Positions 23,873 to 35,428 of a DNA stretch of 64,000 bases are shown here, one piece after another. Made by a program: the position numbers and the translations under genes. Source of the DNA: Chrysoporthe austroafricana. Its lineage: Eukaryota > Ascomycota > Sordariomycetes > Diaporthales > Cryphonectriaceae. Location: contig JYIP02000006.1 in NCBI GenBank assembly GCA_001051155.2, positions 1,178,001 through 1,242,000 on the forward strand, given 5' to 3'. The notes under the pieces were generated by a model that made no database searches, was not told where the DNA came from, and saw only the letters and a list, made by a program, of their open reading frames with translations. The stretch's first letter is position 1, and every line of letters starts with the position of its first letter.

Positions 23873-26284
23873 CCGTGAATACGAAGCGGCCCCAAAATCG
23901 CCGGTTGGGACGATGTACCGCGGCGATCACACGATGCTTGCGCGTTAGGGACGCAGAGCTCGCCGCGCCGGCAGACCCTCGTGTGCGCGCCGGCGCGCCC
24001 AAGCGCACGCGCCGGCGAGGGCAGTGTTGAGGTACACGATACTCCCATGGAGGAGGACGCAAGGTCTGGAGGGAGAAGATGTATCTGGCGGAGGGGTACG
24101 GTGTCTCGTTCCCCGTGAAAATTCCGCAAAGGCAGGATGGAGGCCACCGGGGGAGGACTAGGTCTTGTCCTGCGTCGGAGGGTGGGAGGATAGGACTCGC
24201 TGGTGAGGGGGAGCCTCTCGCGAAGTCCTAGCTGCTCCTTGAACGGGAGAAGATCTGTGGTTTCGCGCTCCGTAAGGCTAGCGGCGCGGGATCACGCACT
24301 TGCACATTTTTCGAAATTGGAAAAAAATTAAAATAAAATCTGATAAAATCCATTCTCCACCAGATCTCTCACACACACACAAAGACTGACGGGAAGCGTA
24401 CCCGAGCCTCACCTCGAGATCCTCGCAAGTACCCTCTTCTAGACCAGATGCGTCTTCATCTTCACCTTCGCTCCGTGGGGAGCGTCATGATCGATGTCCA
24501 CGAGCCCTTCTCGGCTCGTTTGCGTTGAGGACGTCGAAAGGGCACGATAGATGCCGTTCGCGTCCCTGCCCACAGAGAAAAATACAACGTGACACTTCGC
24601 CCAGGGAGCCTGCAACTCGGCATGCTCTGGGCGAGAATCTGCGTGCGTAAACCGATCTGTATAGGGGCCTCTCTTAACCGTTTGCTATCGGCTTTGCGGC
24701 ACTCGTGACAGCTGTTGTTGCTGCTACTGCCGCCGTCACGCAGGAACGCCCACCCTCGCGAGCACGATGTCCCCCCACGCACCAATGACGCTTGAAAGAC
24801 GGCGACGGCGACGGGGTGACCAGATGCGGCGGAGAATCCTAGCAATATGAAGCACTACGACTATTCCGACCCAGACACGTCGACCGACCCCCACGATGTC
24901 AACAGCACCCGGCCCCGGATGCAGTTTTCTCGTCACCACACACACCACACCCCCGCCCCCCTTTCGTTCCCACCCCGGCGCCGCCCCCCCCCTCCCACAG
25001 ACACGACATGAGGTCGTCTCGACGAATTACCTAATCCAGGACCGTTAACAGTTGGAAGCGCCTCATATGACGAGCTGACCTCTCCCCGGGGGGAATAGCC
25101 CGCAAACTCTAAATCGAGACGGCGGCAGCCGCCTCCCCGCCCCGTAGACATCTGCCGACGTCTAGCTGCGGGGACCGGGTCGCCCGGACAGTGTGGACGG
25201 CACTGTCGTGTCCCAAGAGGAAGTGCTATGTAGGAGAACGTGAACGCCTTGGGCAGATACACAGTGTGGGGGGCGCCGCCGTTCAGTCCGAGAGGTCGTA
25301 GCGCTGGTCCGCGCCGCGAGGAGAATAGATCTTCGGCCCAGCCCGGGAATGAAAACGAGTTCTCTCGCCGTTCTGGAGTGTGTGCTGGAGAGAGAGGGGA
25401 CAGAGGCAGGCTGGGTCATTGTTCTCGCTCGACGCCTCGTGGGTGAGTTCGTAGGGTAATTCGCTCGAGGATCAAACCGAAGGCGAATAGCCTCATCTTC
25501 TTCACCCAGACGAGAGACTTCATCTACAACGTTCCTCCAGAAGATTCGTGCCTAGCAGGGCTCTAGTCGACCAGACACTCTGGCAACAAGTGTGCCTAAC
25601 AGCGTGACCAACGCTTCCCCTGCGGCACTACGATTCTTTAGTCATTCAAGACGAGAAAACCCTTCAGACGATCGCTCGCCAGACGATGGGATAACCCCAC
25701 TGATGATCTTGATTCGATGCCCACTCCCCCAGTCCTCATAGCCACCGCAGTCACAAATTTCACACCGGTACTTCTTCTCAGGATCAGATTACGGTTGACA
25801 GGGAACCAGGCCATCAGTCACAAACACGGAGGGCCCAAGCTCATTAATTATATGCTTAATTCCTTGGTAACCACAGCTAGCTCCTGTGGCAGGTCCAGAC
25901 CAAGCTTCTCTCCTCCTCAACAACAAAATAGAGTGCCACTTGCAGGGGGGCGCCAATATCTAATTCGTCGGGTTCGCGCGATGACAGCGCTTAGCGCGAG
26001 ACGGCGCGCTCCCTAGCCTGCCTGTCAGAGCTGTCATGGCCTTATTTTGATGACATCAACACACAGTGATCCATTACGAACTAAACCCCCCTGTCCTTCA
26101 CCACTCTCCCACTCGCCTCACCCTCCAAGACCGTCTAAACCATTAGCACGATAGCATTCCTCCAAACTTCTTCAAAGGGCCGATTGTGGGTATCGTAAAG
26201 TCGGGTATCATGTGAAAGAAACGAAAGCTCCTCGCCTCCCATGCCTCCCTTCCACGCTCATCCAATGTGTCGTGGTTGCCTGAT

Positions 26285-28871
26285 TTAGGCCTCGTTCGTA
26301 GAACCCTCCTCCGTTGGTCGTTCCAAAGCCGTGGCTGTGGTAGGAACCTCCTGCTGGTTGTGTTGAGCAGGAACAACGGCCTCGAAGCCGGGAGGCGGAC
26401 GGACAGGAGGCCTGGCGCCGGGGACGACGTGCTCGAAGCCAGGAGGTGGACGGATAGGAGGCCTAGCACCCGGCACAACGTGCTCAAAACCCGGCGGCGG
26501 CCGAATGGGACGCCTGGCACCGGGCACAACGTGCTCGAAGCCCGGCGGTGGCCGGACAGGACGCCTGCCACCGGGGACGACGTGCTCGAAGCCCGGCGGC
26601 GGTCGAATAGGACCTCTAGCCCGCTGCGCGCCAACTCGATGAGGACCAGCTCGGTGAGGGCCAGCTCGCTGGGCAGCCGCCCGCTGAAGGGCAGCTCGCT
26701 GGGCAGCCGTCCGTTGAGGGACAGCTTGTTGCGGCGCAGGACCGCCAACGCCTGGTCGCATCCTCTCCTGTATGGCCATCTCGACCATTTCCTCATCCTT
26801 TAGGAAAGAGCGGGCTCTGGTATGAGCGTTTGTGACCAGCCTGGTGCGGCGATACGCATATTTCGTGGCCTCGTCCGGGAACGGATCCCCGCCGCTCTGT
26901 GCCTTGCGAGTTGGTGTACTCCTTGTCGAGCCACTACCGCCAGAAGAAGAGCTTCTGGCTGGGGATCTGTCATCTACCCCATCGCCATTACCTCCATCTT
27001 GATTGCGTTCTTCCACGAGGTTGCGTCCCATAGACTGCAAGATAGAAGAGCAGGCTTTCTGGGAGCCCTTGGAGCTTGAGGAATCCCGAGATCCGTTGGA
27101 ACCCTGCCGCTCGAGCTCTCTGCGTGCAACGTTGCTGCTATCTTGGTCCATGGCCTCGAGCTGCGGGTTGGACGCCGTCGCTCGAACCGTCGACGGTTTG
27201 GGGCACTGCGGGTCGGGCTGGACCGCCTCCTTGACTGCGGTATTCGACGGCGCTGCGCCTGAGCTGCCGTTGACGGCAGACTTATCACCAGCGCCGGACG
27301 AGAACTGGCGTTGGGCGCGTGGAGGGACGGATGAGGGATCGTAGCTACTGTCATCGTCGATCGCATCCTCTGGAAGGCCACCATTGAGCTTAATGAGCTC
27401 CTGGATCTCGTGAAAGCCGTTGTTGCCATTATTGCGAACCGGCTCAGGATGAGGCGGCGTCGTATGCGGCGTGACATGACCCTGTGCTGCCCTCTCAGCC
27501 AGGAGCCCCTGTGTGATTAACGAGGCAGAGCGGCTGGAAGTCGCGACGCCACTGGACGCCGTGGTAGTCGAGGAATCAGACTTGCGAGGCGAGGCGTTCT
27601 TCGAGGCTAGATCACTCGCTGCACGAGGATAGCCCTTCGTATTGAACTGCCGAGCCTGAACCATCTGTTGCTCAACGTCATGCTTGTACCTAAGGCGCTC
27701 GATGCGTCTGGACATTGAATCATGATCGCGCAGCTGCTCGCTCAAATAAACATCGGCGTTGTGATCGAGGATGAATCTAGGCCTAGCTCCTACAGTGGCA
27801 CAGAAAATTGTTAGCATGGTACATCCTCAGGCTCGTGTGGTGGTCTGGAGAAATCATCATCCTACCGATTGTCTTGTTGGAGCCTTCATCCGCAACCGAG
27901 CTGCGCACCTCCTCTGTGGCATGCTGGCGCTCCTCACCGCGGCCCATGTTCTCATCTGTAGCTCTCTGTTAGCACAAGATCTTGCACAGGAAGAAAAGGG
28001 GTGTCCGCAATGCCGAGAACTTACCTTCGCTCTTGCTCAGACGGTTGAGCTTGGCTTTGAACGCCTGTCCATCATTGCGCATACAGACGCTGCTAGCGCG
28101 AGCTAGGATCACCGACTCAGCACCCTGCTGAGTGGCGGCGATGATGTGCTCGAGGCGGTTGATCTCAGCCTTGAAGGCGCTCTCGCGCATCTTCCACTCC
28201 TCGGCCATGGCGGCGAAGTCTTGGACCTCCTTCGCACGGGCTTGCTGCAGCTCCTCCAGGGTGGTCTGGAGCCTTTTCATCTGGCTGAGGTGGATTCTAA
28301 ACTCCTCGATCATACCGGCGACGAAGCCGTTGAGGTGACGGGGCATGGGCTCCGAAATACCGTTTGTCATGATCGCGCAGCCCACGGTGTCCATCATCTG
28401 TTGAAGAGTGGGGTTGTGCCAGGTGCTGTCGGACTCTTTGTAGGCATACTCACTCTCAACAGTGGCAGTAGCGTGCCAGACTCCGGTCGACTTGTCGTGA
28501 TCAGCCTCGCGATAGGAGACGTCTCGCGACTTCATCGACTCGCTTCGCTGCATGATGAGCTCGGGGAAGTTGGACGTGGTGGGAGACTGACCCTTCGCAG
28601 CAGCGCCGAGGCCGATGTAGCTCGAGATACGAGACAGTCGCGGCACCTTGTGGCTGGGCTGTTGAGTTGGGATGTCGGTAATGGAGCGCTGCAAAGACCG
28701 CTGCGCGATCGTTGGCTCTCGCTGTGCGGGCTTATCGGCAGGCTTGTCGGCAGGCTTCTCGCCGTCCTTGTCGACGGGCTTGTCGACGGGCTTGTCAGAA
28801 AAGGGAGGTTGCTGCGCAGGCTGAGGTGTGTGCGCGCGAGCGCCGAAGGTGAGCCAGATGCGGTCACCCAT
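26285..28871 (-). CDS. Coiled-coil protein with five C-terminal PPPGF repeats
   Basis: Protein of 812 residues from three exons: 28,871-28,025, 27,955-27,869 and 27,789-26,285. Both introns have GT..AG ends and TGCTAAC branch points, and the three phases agree. Residues 27-48 are KPxD repeats. About 185-245 is a predicted coiled coil. The middle is a low-complexity, Ser-rich region. Residues 707-785 are five tandem 17-residue units of the form RPPPGFEHVVPGARRPI, preceded by an Ala/Gln/Arg repeat. PPPGF fits the PPG-hydrophobic motif bound by Smy2/GIGYF-type GYF domains, so the tail could be a multivalent ligand in mRNA repression or decay; that role is inference. The start at MGDRIW was preferred, although the frame stays open upstream. 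I do not recognise the family. It lies next to the NCBP3 gene, on the same strand. Confidence 0.8.
26369..26605 (-). repeat. 51-base tandem repeat encoding PPPGF units
   Basis: Five in-frame copies of a 51-base unit within the last exon of the coiled-coil gene. The units differ at a few codons, but PPPGF is kept in all five; EHVVPG is kept in the first four and becomes EAVVPA in the last. Confidence 0.9.
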
Positions 28872-29580
28872 GATGGACTGAGTTAAACGCAGAAGGGATA
28901 AATGTGCTAATCGGGAGTCAAGTTGAACAAGGCGGCGATGCCGTCGAGGGGAGGTGGTGTCGCGAGGAGCGAGCCGCGCGAGACTTATGGTGGTGACTCG
29001 AGAGAACTGCACAAAACCCTGATGTTTTATGCAAGTGAGAGAGGTCTCACGTTGTCGAAATGATATTAAAGGGAGTGCTTGCGAGTGTCTCGCAGTGAAG
29101 TGTGAAATTAGACAAAGTGAAAGGGTGAATGCCTGGGAGGGGAAGGTGGTGGGAAAGAGGTTACCGCAGTGACTGGGCGTGAACGGCGCAAGACAGAACG
29201 GGGCTGAGGAGCGCCTCGTCGTCGAGTAAGACAGAGATGAACCGTGGTGGTGATGGGGGAACGTCTCGATTCCTGCGAGAGGCGATGTGAGAACGAAGGG
29301 CCACAACGAAATTCAGTTCTGAAGAGAAAGTCAAACTGACACGAGAACGTTGAGAGGCGGGTTTGTTCTGGTCAAGGTCGAGGTCGAAAGTTGAGATAAA
29401 GTCGTCGCACGGGCTCAGGGCGCGAGTAGCTGCGAGCGCAAGCCTGCCGGACGCGCAAAAAATTGACAATAATAGACCTTTATCTTTTTTCTCAATTTTA
29501 TTCACCCCCGCAGACAATGGGGACCAACAGCACAATAGAAGGCGGAAAAAGACCAGTGAAAAAAAAAAAAAAAAAAAAAA

Positions 29581-29618
<38 letters not shown>

Positions 29619-30808
29619 CGCCGGGGNAAATTTATTCACCCCCGCAAACAAAGGGGACCAAAAAAAAAAAAAAAGGGGGAAAAAAACCAGTAAAAAAAAA
29701 AAAAAAAAAAAAGTTGCGTCTGCAGATACTGGGATCGTGAAGCGGTCACACTCGAGGTTGATGGTGAGGCTGGGGTCAGCGCAAGGTGAGGAAGGGGAGG
29801 TGAGGACGCAGTCAACGCCTGGCGCGCACGTACGCGCAAGTGAGAAGGGAAAAAAAAAAACACAGCGCGCCTTCACCAGCCAGCCATCCGCGATGTTGTC
29901 GCCGGCGCGGTGGACGGGACACGCGGGGAGATGGGGTTGTTTGGGTTTGCTGGCGGAGGAGGGGGTCACCATGCACCTCGTGACCACACTCTTGACGACT
30001 CCTCTCAGTCGTGCCTTCCTGCCCATCAACCTCCTTCCCACGGTCCACGCCCGGACGCTTTCCTCCGGTCTACGTCGTGAGGTCACAGCAACGATGCGCA
30101 TTCATTCGAGCGAGCGTAGATGGCCTTGAGGATCATGGTCAACAGGACGTCCACAAGGTCGTGGGGTCAGGGTCGCTGGACTTAAGAACTGGGAGAATAC
30201 CTCAGGTGCTAGCTGTCACTCCAGATCCAAGACCCAGCACGACCCCTTCGTCATCATCATCATAATCATCATCATCACGACACTCGATGAGCAGATAAAC
30301 TCCTCGGTATGAATCTCATTCTTTTTCTCTAGCATGCTGTATTGTCTGAAGTTCAGGAATATTGTGAGGACAGAGACTGTCCTTCGTTGCCCAACCCCTA
30401 AGGGGATGGGCTTCACCCTGGCCATCGCCATGAACGTAATTTGGTATTCCATGCTCCTCAAACTGATATCATTCTCACTGGAAAGACGGTCAACACCCGA
30501 GTCAATATCAAATTGGGATCGGGAAGGCAGTCTCACCTGATCCATATTCCTCAAAGCAACCCAACTGCCGAAGTCGCCCTGTAGTATTCCCGTCCTCATA
30601 TGACCACATGCCGCGGTGCATTGCTGAGGCTGGCCTCACGGCAGAGTGCTAAAACGGTCGTGAAAGCCGCCGAGGAGGGGGGGGGGGACGAGGATGAGTA
30701 GAAGTGGCTATACGGCACAGACTGGACACCATCCACAGCCAGACGAAGAACGCTTGCTCCCGTGTAACCTGGGTCCATGACGCTCCACACGACGGCTGAG
30801 CCGCAGAT
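28872..30808. other. Spacer upstream of the PPPGF gene, with an assembly join
   Basis: This holds the probable 5' leader and promoter of the PPPGF-repeat gene and the 3' flank of the NCBP3 gene. A single N lies at 29,627. A 127-codon minus frame at 30,216-30,599 contains a protein-like stretch, but the opposite strand is open too and there is no family match, so it is not called. A CAT/ATC-rich patch is at 30,253-30,280. Confidence 0.5.
29490..29715. other. Assembly join with one N and a blurred duplication
   Basis: Before the N, a segment starting TTTATTCACCCCCGCAGAC runs into poly-A and poly-G. After the N, nearly the same segment recurs (TTTATTCACCCCCGCAAAC), but its complex part is replaced by runs of A and G before another poly-A. 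The second copy looks like a base-call blur of the first, joined by a gap of one N at 29,627. The real locus probably has one copy. Confidence 0.8.
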
Positions 30809-32499
30809 TCAGTCGAAGAGATCCCCCGCCCTCTGCCGTCTGCGGGCCCGGCCGTCCGGCTGATCGGCGAACAGCTCCTTGCCGGCGTTGTGGGTCCTGC
30901 TGTTGCTGTCGTTGAACTTATTCGGAAACAGCTCCTTGACCGACTTCGCCGTACCCTTGATCGTCATGATCCCCTGGCTGTTCTGTCGTGCCGTGCCGCG
31001 TACCGACAACGTGCCGTTGGCGTTTCGATCTGCAGCTGTAAGTGTTACCATCGTGATGCCGTTGTAATTAGCGGTCGACTTCTTCCACAAGCCGTAGGAA
31101 GACCGACTCGGAGGGAGATTTGAAGGTGGGATATAGGAGGAAGGGGTGGGCTTGTCAACGGCGCCGTCGTAAGAAAGACATCTCATACCCTCAAGCACAT
31201 CAGCTGGCACCTGATCCATCGCTGCCTTGCTTGCACCTGTTGTCTTGTCGTCGGGGAACAGCTCCTTTGTGCCGCCGGTAGGGAACAGCTCCTTCGTGCC
31301 ACCGCTGGGAAACAGCTCCTTCGTGCCACCGCTCGGAAACAGCTCCTTTGTGCCACTGTTTGGAAATAGCTCCCTCGTGCCACCGCTAGGGAACAGCTCC
31401 CTGGGCCCGCCGCCGCTGCTCCTGTCGCCGCCCCTGATGTAGATGCGCTCCTTGATGGACCGCGCCTTCTCGCGGTTGTTGCGCACCGCTTCCCTATCCC
31501 GGGCGAGGTCGTCCTCCATCGCGTCGCGATCGTCCCTCGCAGGCGACGCTGACCGGCCGCGCGCGTAGGACCCGCGCTCCGAGCGCAGGGGATCCCTCGT
31601 CCGGCTGTTGGGGAAGAGCTCCTTGTCCCTGTTGGCGGAGCGGTAGCCATCCGACCCGGAGCGGGCAGACGGCGACCGCGAGTCGCGCCGCCGCCCGCGG
31701 TCGCCGCCCCGTCTCGGCGGCGAGAGCCGCGCCCGCTGGGCCCGCGAGCCCGCGTCGTCGTCGTAGAGGTTGACATCGAAGGGCTCCGGCTCCTCGTCGC
31801 GGCCGTCGTCCTGGCCCCTGCCGCCCCGCCTGTACCGCCCCCGGTCGTCGCGGCGGTCGCGGTCGCGGCGGTCGCGGTACTGCCGCTCCCGCTTGCGCCT
31901 GCCCTCGTCCGTCTCGGGGTCCCACTCCGGGTGGAACAGGTAGAACCGGCTCCGCTGAGCGGCCCCGCGCTCCTTCTTGTCGCCCTCCAGCGCGAAGCGC
32001 ACCTGCAGCGCGATCTCGGGCCGGTCCGCGACGGGCTTGGCGGGGAGGACCTCGCCCGGCGGGAGCTGCGACGCGTCTGCGATCTCGACCGCGCACAAGG
32101 CCAGGAGGGCCTCCTGTGCCGCGGCCTCAGTGGGGAAGACGAGGTTCGCGGACGTGTCGTTGACCCACTCGATGCGGTCAGCGCCCTTGCCGCCGACGTG
32201 AGAGGCGACGTAGGCCTTGAGCTGGTTCTGGTCGATCAGGTCGAGGCCGCGGATGTGGACTTTGCTGAGGACGAGCCTCTGGGAATCGCTGTCGGTCGGG
32301 CCGCCGTTCGTGGGCTCTTCGATTTCGCCGTCCTCCTAGAGGTGAGAGGTTAGAAGGGGACCAATGCGTGACAGAAGCCAGAACTCTGCTGGTGCAATTT
32401 ATTTACCTGTAGGTCGTCGCCGATCAGGATGTCTGCGACCTCGGGCTCTTCCATGGGCACGTCGACGGCGTCGCCCATCTCGATGTCGAAGTCATCCAT
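30809..32499 (-). CDS. NCBP3 homologue (cap-binding subunit 3) with ELFP array
   Basis: Nuclear RNA-binding protein of 539 residues related to human NCBP3 (the former DUF2414 family), which binds capped mRNA and works with ARS2 and export factors. Exons are 32,499-32,407 and 32,335-30,809; the 71-base intron has a CTAAC branch point. Exon 2 opens with EDGEIEEP (residues 32-39), matching the EDGEI motif known to bind ARS2. An RRM-like fold follows at about 53-111 (KVHIRGLDL, RIEWVNDTSANLVF), then the family segment DKKERGAAQRSRFY (about 150-163). The middle is rich in Arg, Asp and Ser. [KR]ELFP occurs eight times: at 269, six in tandem at about 343-395, and at 498; KELFA follows at 517. The start MDDFDIEMGD was chosen because the 36 upstream residues look like leader sequence. 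The family call rests on the RRM-like and GAAQRSR segments together. Confidence 0.85.
31244..31405 (-). repeat. 27-base tandem repeat encoding ELFP units
   Basis: Six in-frame 27-base copies in the NCBP3-like gene encode nine-residue units of the form TKELFPSGG. ELFP is kept in all six, while the linker residues vary. Confidence 0.9.
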
Positions 32500-33916
32500 T
32501 GTGGTCTTGAGAGCCTTGCGGCTGGGTGCGGTATCGAAATCGAGAAGCTGTGGTAGTGAATTGCCAGGAAGATTCTGCGTCGCGAGTGTAATGTGTGTGA
32601 TCTCCAAAGATAAAAGTCTGGTCTGTCAAGTAGTGGGAAAGTTGGTTTACGGAAAGGAGGATAAGGAGAGGTGGTAGAAGTCGCGAGGTAAGCTACCAAG
32701 AGCCGCTGCCGGGGTGAGGCTCCGCGATACGCGAGGTCCTCAGCTTATCGATAAGATATATGCGAGGAACCCCTGCTCCCATGGACTGCTGCACCCTCGG
32801 TGCCTCTTTCTCTCACCGTTCACACCGTCTCGTCTCGAACAGCGGAAGGCTGAAGGGAGAAGAGAGGTCGGAGATGAGAGGACACACGACCCGTCTGAAT
32901 AATCTCTTTCCAGCTCCCAGGCGTCTACCTCGGCGACCACCGCCCACGCTGAAACATCAAGCAAGCCTGGGGCAGCAGACGCACTTGAGACAAGGTCGGC
33001 GAGACGTGTCGAAACCTACCTGCTGGCTACGGACCCAGAGAAAGCCACCCTGCAGGCCTCGGACTGACAAACGTGGGGGGGCCACCGCCCGTACCAGACT
33101 GACAGCTCGTGAACCAGAAAATCGTCACCCTCACCCTCACCGGTGAACCGCTGCTCCCAGTCGCCACACACAAGACATCAGCTCTTAGCTACCATTTGGC
33201 GTCCCATCAAGTCTGACATGCCTCCAGCGTTACACTCCGTACGTCCGCTAGGAAAACTCGGCACAATCTCAGATTTTAGAAAAGGGGCAGTAAGCAGCGT
33301 CTTCCACCGGCTTTGTTCAGTAATACGGAGGGAAGAAAAAAAATTTTACATTTAAGGGTGGTGGTGGCTGTCCCAGAGCCAGCGTCTTCTAGGGAGATCT
33401 CGCTGTTCACACCTTGGCGATTTCGTTGCAGCTGGGGGAAAAAAAAAAATCACCATGATCATCAGTGTTCGTCTTGGTCTTCATCATCCATTATAAGGTC
33501 CCTTTCCCGACGACCTCGGTTATCTAAGAAAGTATGAAGACACACCACAATGTGGACTCTGTAAGGAGCTCGTGTCCAGGATGAGACGGGGAAGCGTCAA
33601 GACGACTCCCGGCCCCTTCCCATGCCTGGATCAACATGACGCGCTCAAAGCCGTCTCTGCGGCGACAAAACCTCCCGAAGGCGGGTTGCACAGCTGGGTA
33701 GTCCCAGGGTCTGTACGAGCCATCTCGTTCTCAGAATTCCATCCAACGCCCGAAGCCCGCCTTCTAAACATTTCTATGAAACCTGCCCGCCGCCTCCTCT
33801 TGGCGTCGACGGTCTTCAGTGGAGTTCTGGTATCTCATATCAAAGTAATAGCAAACCGACCGCGTCGTCGCAACACATGAGCCCAGAAACAGGGATTCCA
33901 AAACCCCAAAGGGATG
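32500..33916. other. Spacer between the NCBP3-like and Cys/His genes
   Basis: The right part of the spacer is the 3' flank of the Cys/His coiled-coil gene. The left part is the leader and promoter of the NCBP3-like gene. I see no gene or structured element in the middle. Confidence 0.6.
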
Positions 33917-35428
33917 TCATGCGGTCCCTACCCTCTGCCGCCTGTCCTCATGCAGGTTCGGCACCGGGCAGGGGGTCCGCGGAACTTTTGGGGGCCGTTC
34001 CGGCCCGTCACCAGCGACCGTCGAGGCTCCGAAACTCGACGACCTCGAGATCTCCGAGGCCGCCCGCTTCAAGTTTGGGAGCACGCCGACCAAGTCCCCC
34101 GCCGACGGCCGCTTGCTCTCGTCGACGTTCTCGTCGTCCTCGAACCGGTCGTTGAGGTCGAGCATCGCATCGTACTCCCAGCTGGCCTCGAGGCCCGGCA
34201 GGAACACGGGCGAGTGCCGCAGGGCGTGCCACGACAGTGTGGAGTGCTGCATGGCGATGTAGAGGGAGTCGATCTTGCCGTGGGCGTCGAGCACGGCGCA
34301 GTGCGAGCGCAGGAAGTCGACGTCGTAGTGCGAGCCCACGAGCGCCGGGTCCAGAGGCCGCAGCATCGGCAGGCCCTGGAGACATTCGGCGTCGCAGAGT
34401 TTAGCCTGCAGCGGGACCCATGGCCGCTTCTTCAGCAGGCTGCTGAAGGCCTGCGAGATGGCCGACACGAATGCGTCAGCGGATGTGCCGTTCACAACGA
34501 CCATCTGGTGCAGGCCTCTGGACAGACAGCGCTTGTATGCGTTTGTATGGCGCTCAAAGGGGAACGGCAGCGAGCTGTTCGGTAGGAGCGACACATGGAC
34601 GGTCCAAAGCTCCGAGGCAGGCGAGGCAGGTGAGGCCGCAGAGATCGAGTGTACCGAAGAGGGCCGTGCAGGTGTACCTGGGGCGGCCATGATGGGCGAA
34701 ATCGTGGGGCGTTGAGGTGCCCCGGCGGATACTCGCCGCTGTCGGGCTACCGCTGCAGGGGAGCTGCTGATAGCTCGCGCGGGGTCCGACGTCGACTTGC
34801 GCCTCTGCCTCCCCCTGGCCGGGGCATCCTCGAGGCCGTCGTCGATACTGTCCGCCAGCTCGAGGAAGCGCTCCTCGAGGCTGAGCTCGGCGTCGTTGAG
34901 CTCACACTGCCGGTCGTGCAGCACATGCAGCTCGTCGTCCACGGTCTTCAGACGCCCGCCGACGCCTTGGAAGCGGTGTTCGTGCTCGCCGACCCGTCTC
35001 TCCAGCTCGCCGATCGAGTGCCATGCTCGGTTCAGGTTCCCATAGGTCTTCTTGATCTCCTGGCTGATCTCTTCGGTCCTCGTCTCCACGACCCCCTCGA
35101 GCTCGCTGACCCTCTGGATCACCTCGTTCTCCCTGTCGTTGCCCTGGAGCAGCAGCTCCTCCAGCTGCCGCACTCTCTGCCGGAGAAGGTCCAGCTCCTG
35201 CCTGTCCATCGGCGGCTCCGACGTCTTGTGGTGGAAGCAGGCGAGATGCCCGCACTCGCAGGTAGCACCGGGCCGCGACTTGTTGAGGGTGAAGTTGACA
35301 CATGCACAGCGGTTGCCCTTGATCTCAGGCACGAGCATGATGTAGCGGCAGTTGCCCTGGGGCAGGTTGGACTCGTCCACCTCGGTCGTCGGCCCCACCG
35401 AGGGGGACGGAGACGTATGCGCAGACAT
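33917..35428 (-). CDS. Cys/His-motif and coiled-coil protein, function unknown
   Basis: Single-exon protein of 503 residues. Residues 27-67 hold a compact set of possible metal ligands: C27, then CAC at 41-43, CECGH at 57-61, C64, H66 and H67, with an aromatic and a PG between. This spacing (C-x-C, about 13 residues, C-x-C-x-H-x2-C-x-H) looks like a small zinc-binding module, but I cannot assign it to a named family. A long coiled coil follows at about 75-190. A basic, Ser/Pro-rich linker covers about 205-280. The C-terminal part (about 285-460) looks globular, with WTVHVSLLP, FLRSHCAVLDAHGKIDSLYIAMQ and a Trp-rich region. The last 50 residues are low-complexity, so a missed 3' intron is possible. 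The adjacent NCBP3-like gene lies on the same strand, about 1.4 kb away; that is not evidence of a shared role. Confidence 0.75.
   Translation of the reverse strand: MSAHTSPSPSVGPTTEVDESNLPQGNCRYIMLVPEIKGNRCACVNFTLNKSRPGATCECGHLACFHHKTSEPPMDRQELDLLRQRVRQLEELLLQGNDRENEVIQRVSELEGVVETRTEEISQEIKKTYGNLNRAWHSIGELERRVGEHEHRFQGVGGRLKTVDDELHVLHDRQCELNDAELSLEERFLELADSIDDGLEDAPARGRQRRKSTSDPARAISSSPAAVARQRRVSAGAPQRPTISPIMAAPGTPARPSSVHSISAASPASPASELWTVHVSLLPNSSLPFPFERHTNAYKRCLSRGLHQMVVVNGTSADAFVSAISQAFSSLLKKRPWVPLQAKLCDAECLQGLPMLRPLDPALVGSHYDVDFLRSHCAVLDAHGKIDSLYIAMQHSTLSWHALRHSPVFLPGLEASWEYDAMLDLNDRFEDDENVDESKRPSAGDLVGVLPNLKRAASEISRSSSFGASTVAGDGPERPPKVPRTPCPVPNLHEDRRQRVGTA

Noticed and set aside
30216..30599. 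Minus frame of 127 codons near the NCBP3-like gene
   Set aside because: Part of it looks protein-like, but the plus strand is open too and it ends in a translated ATC repeat; no family match.
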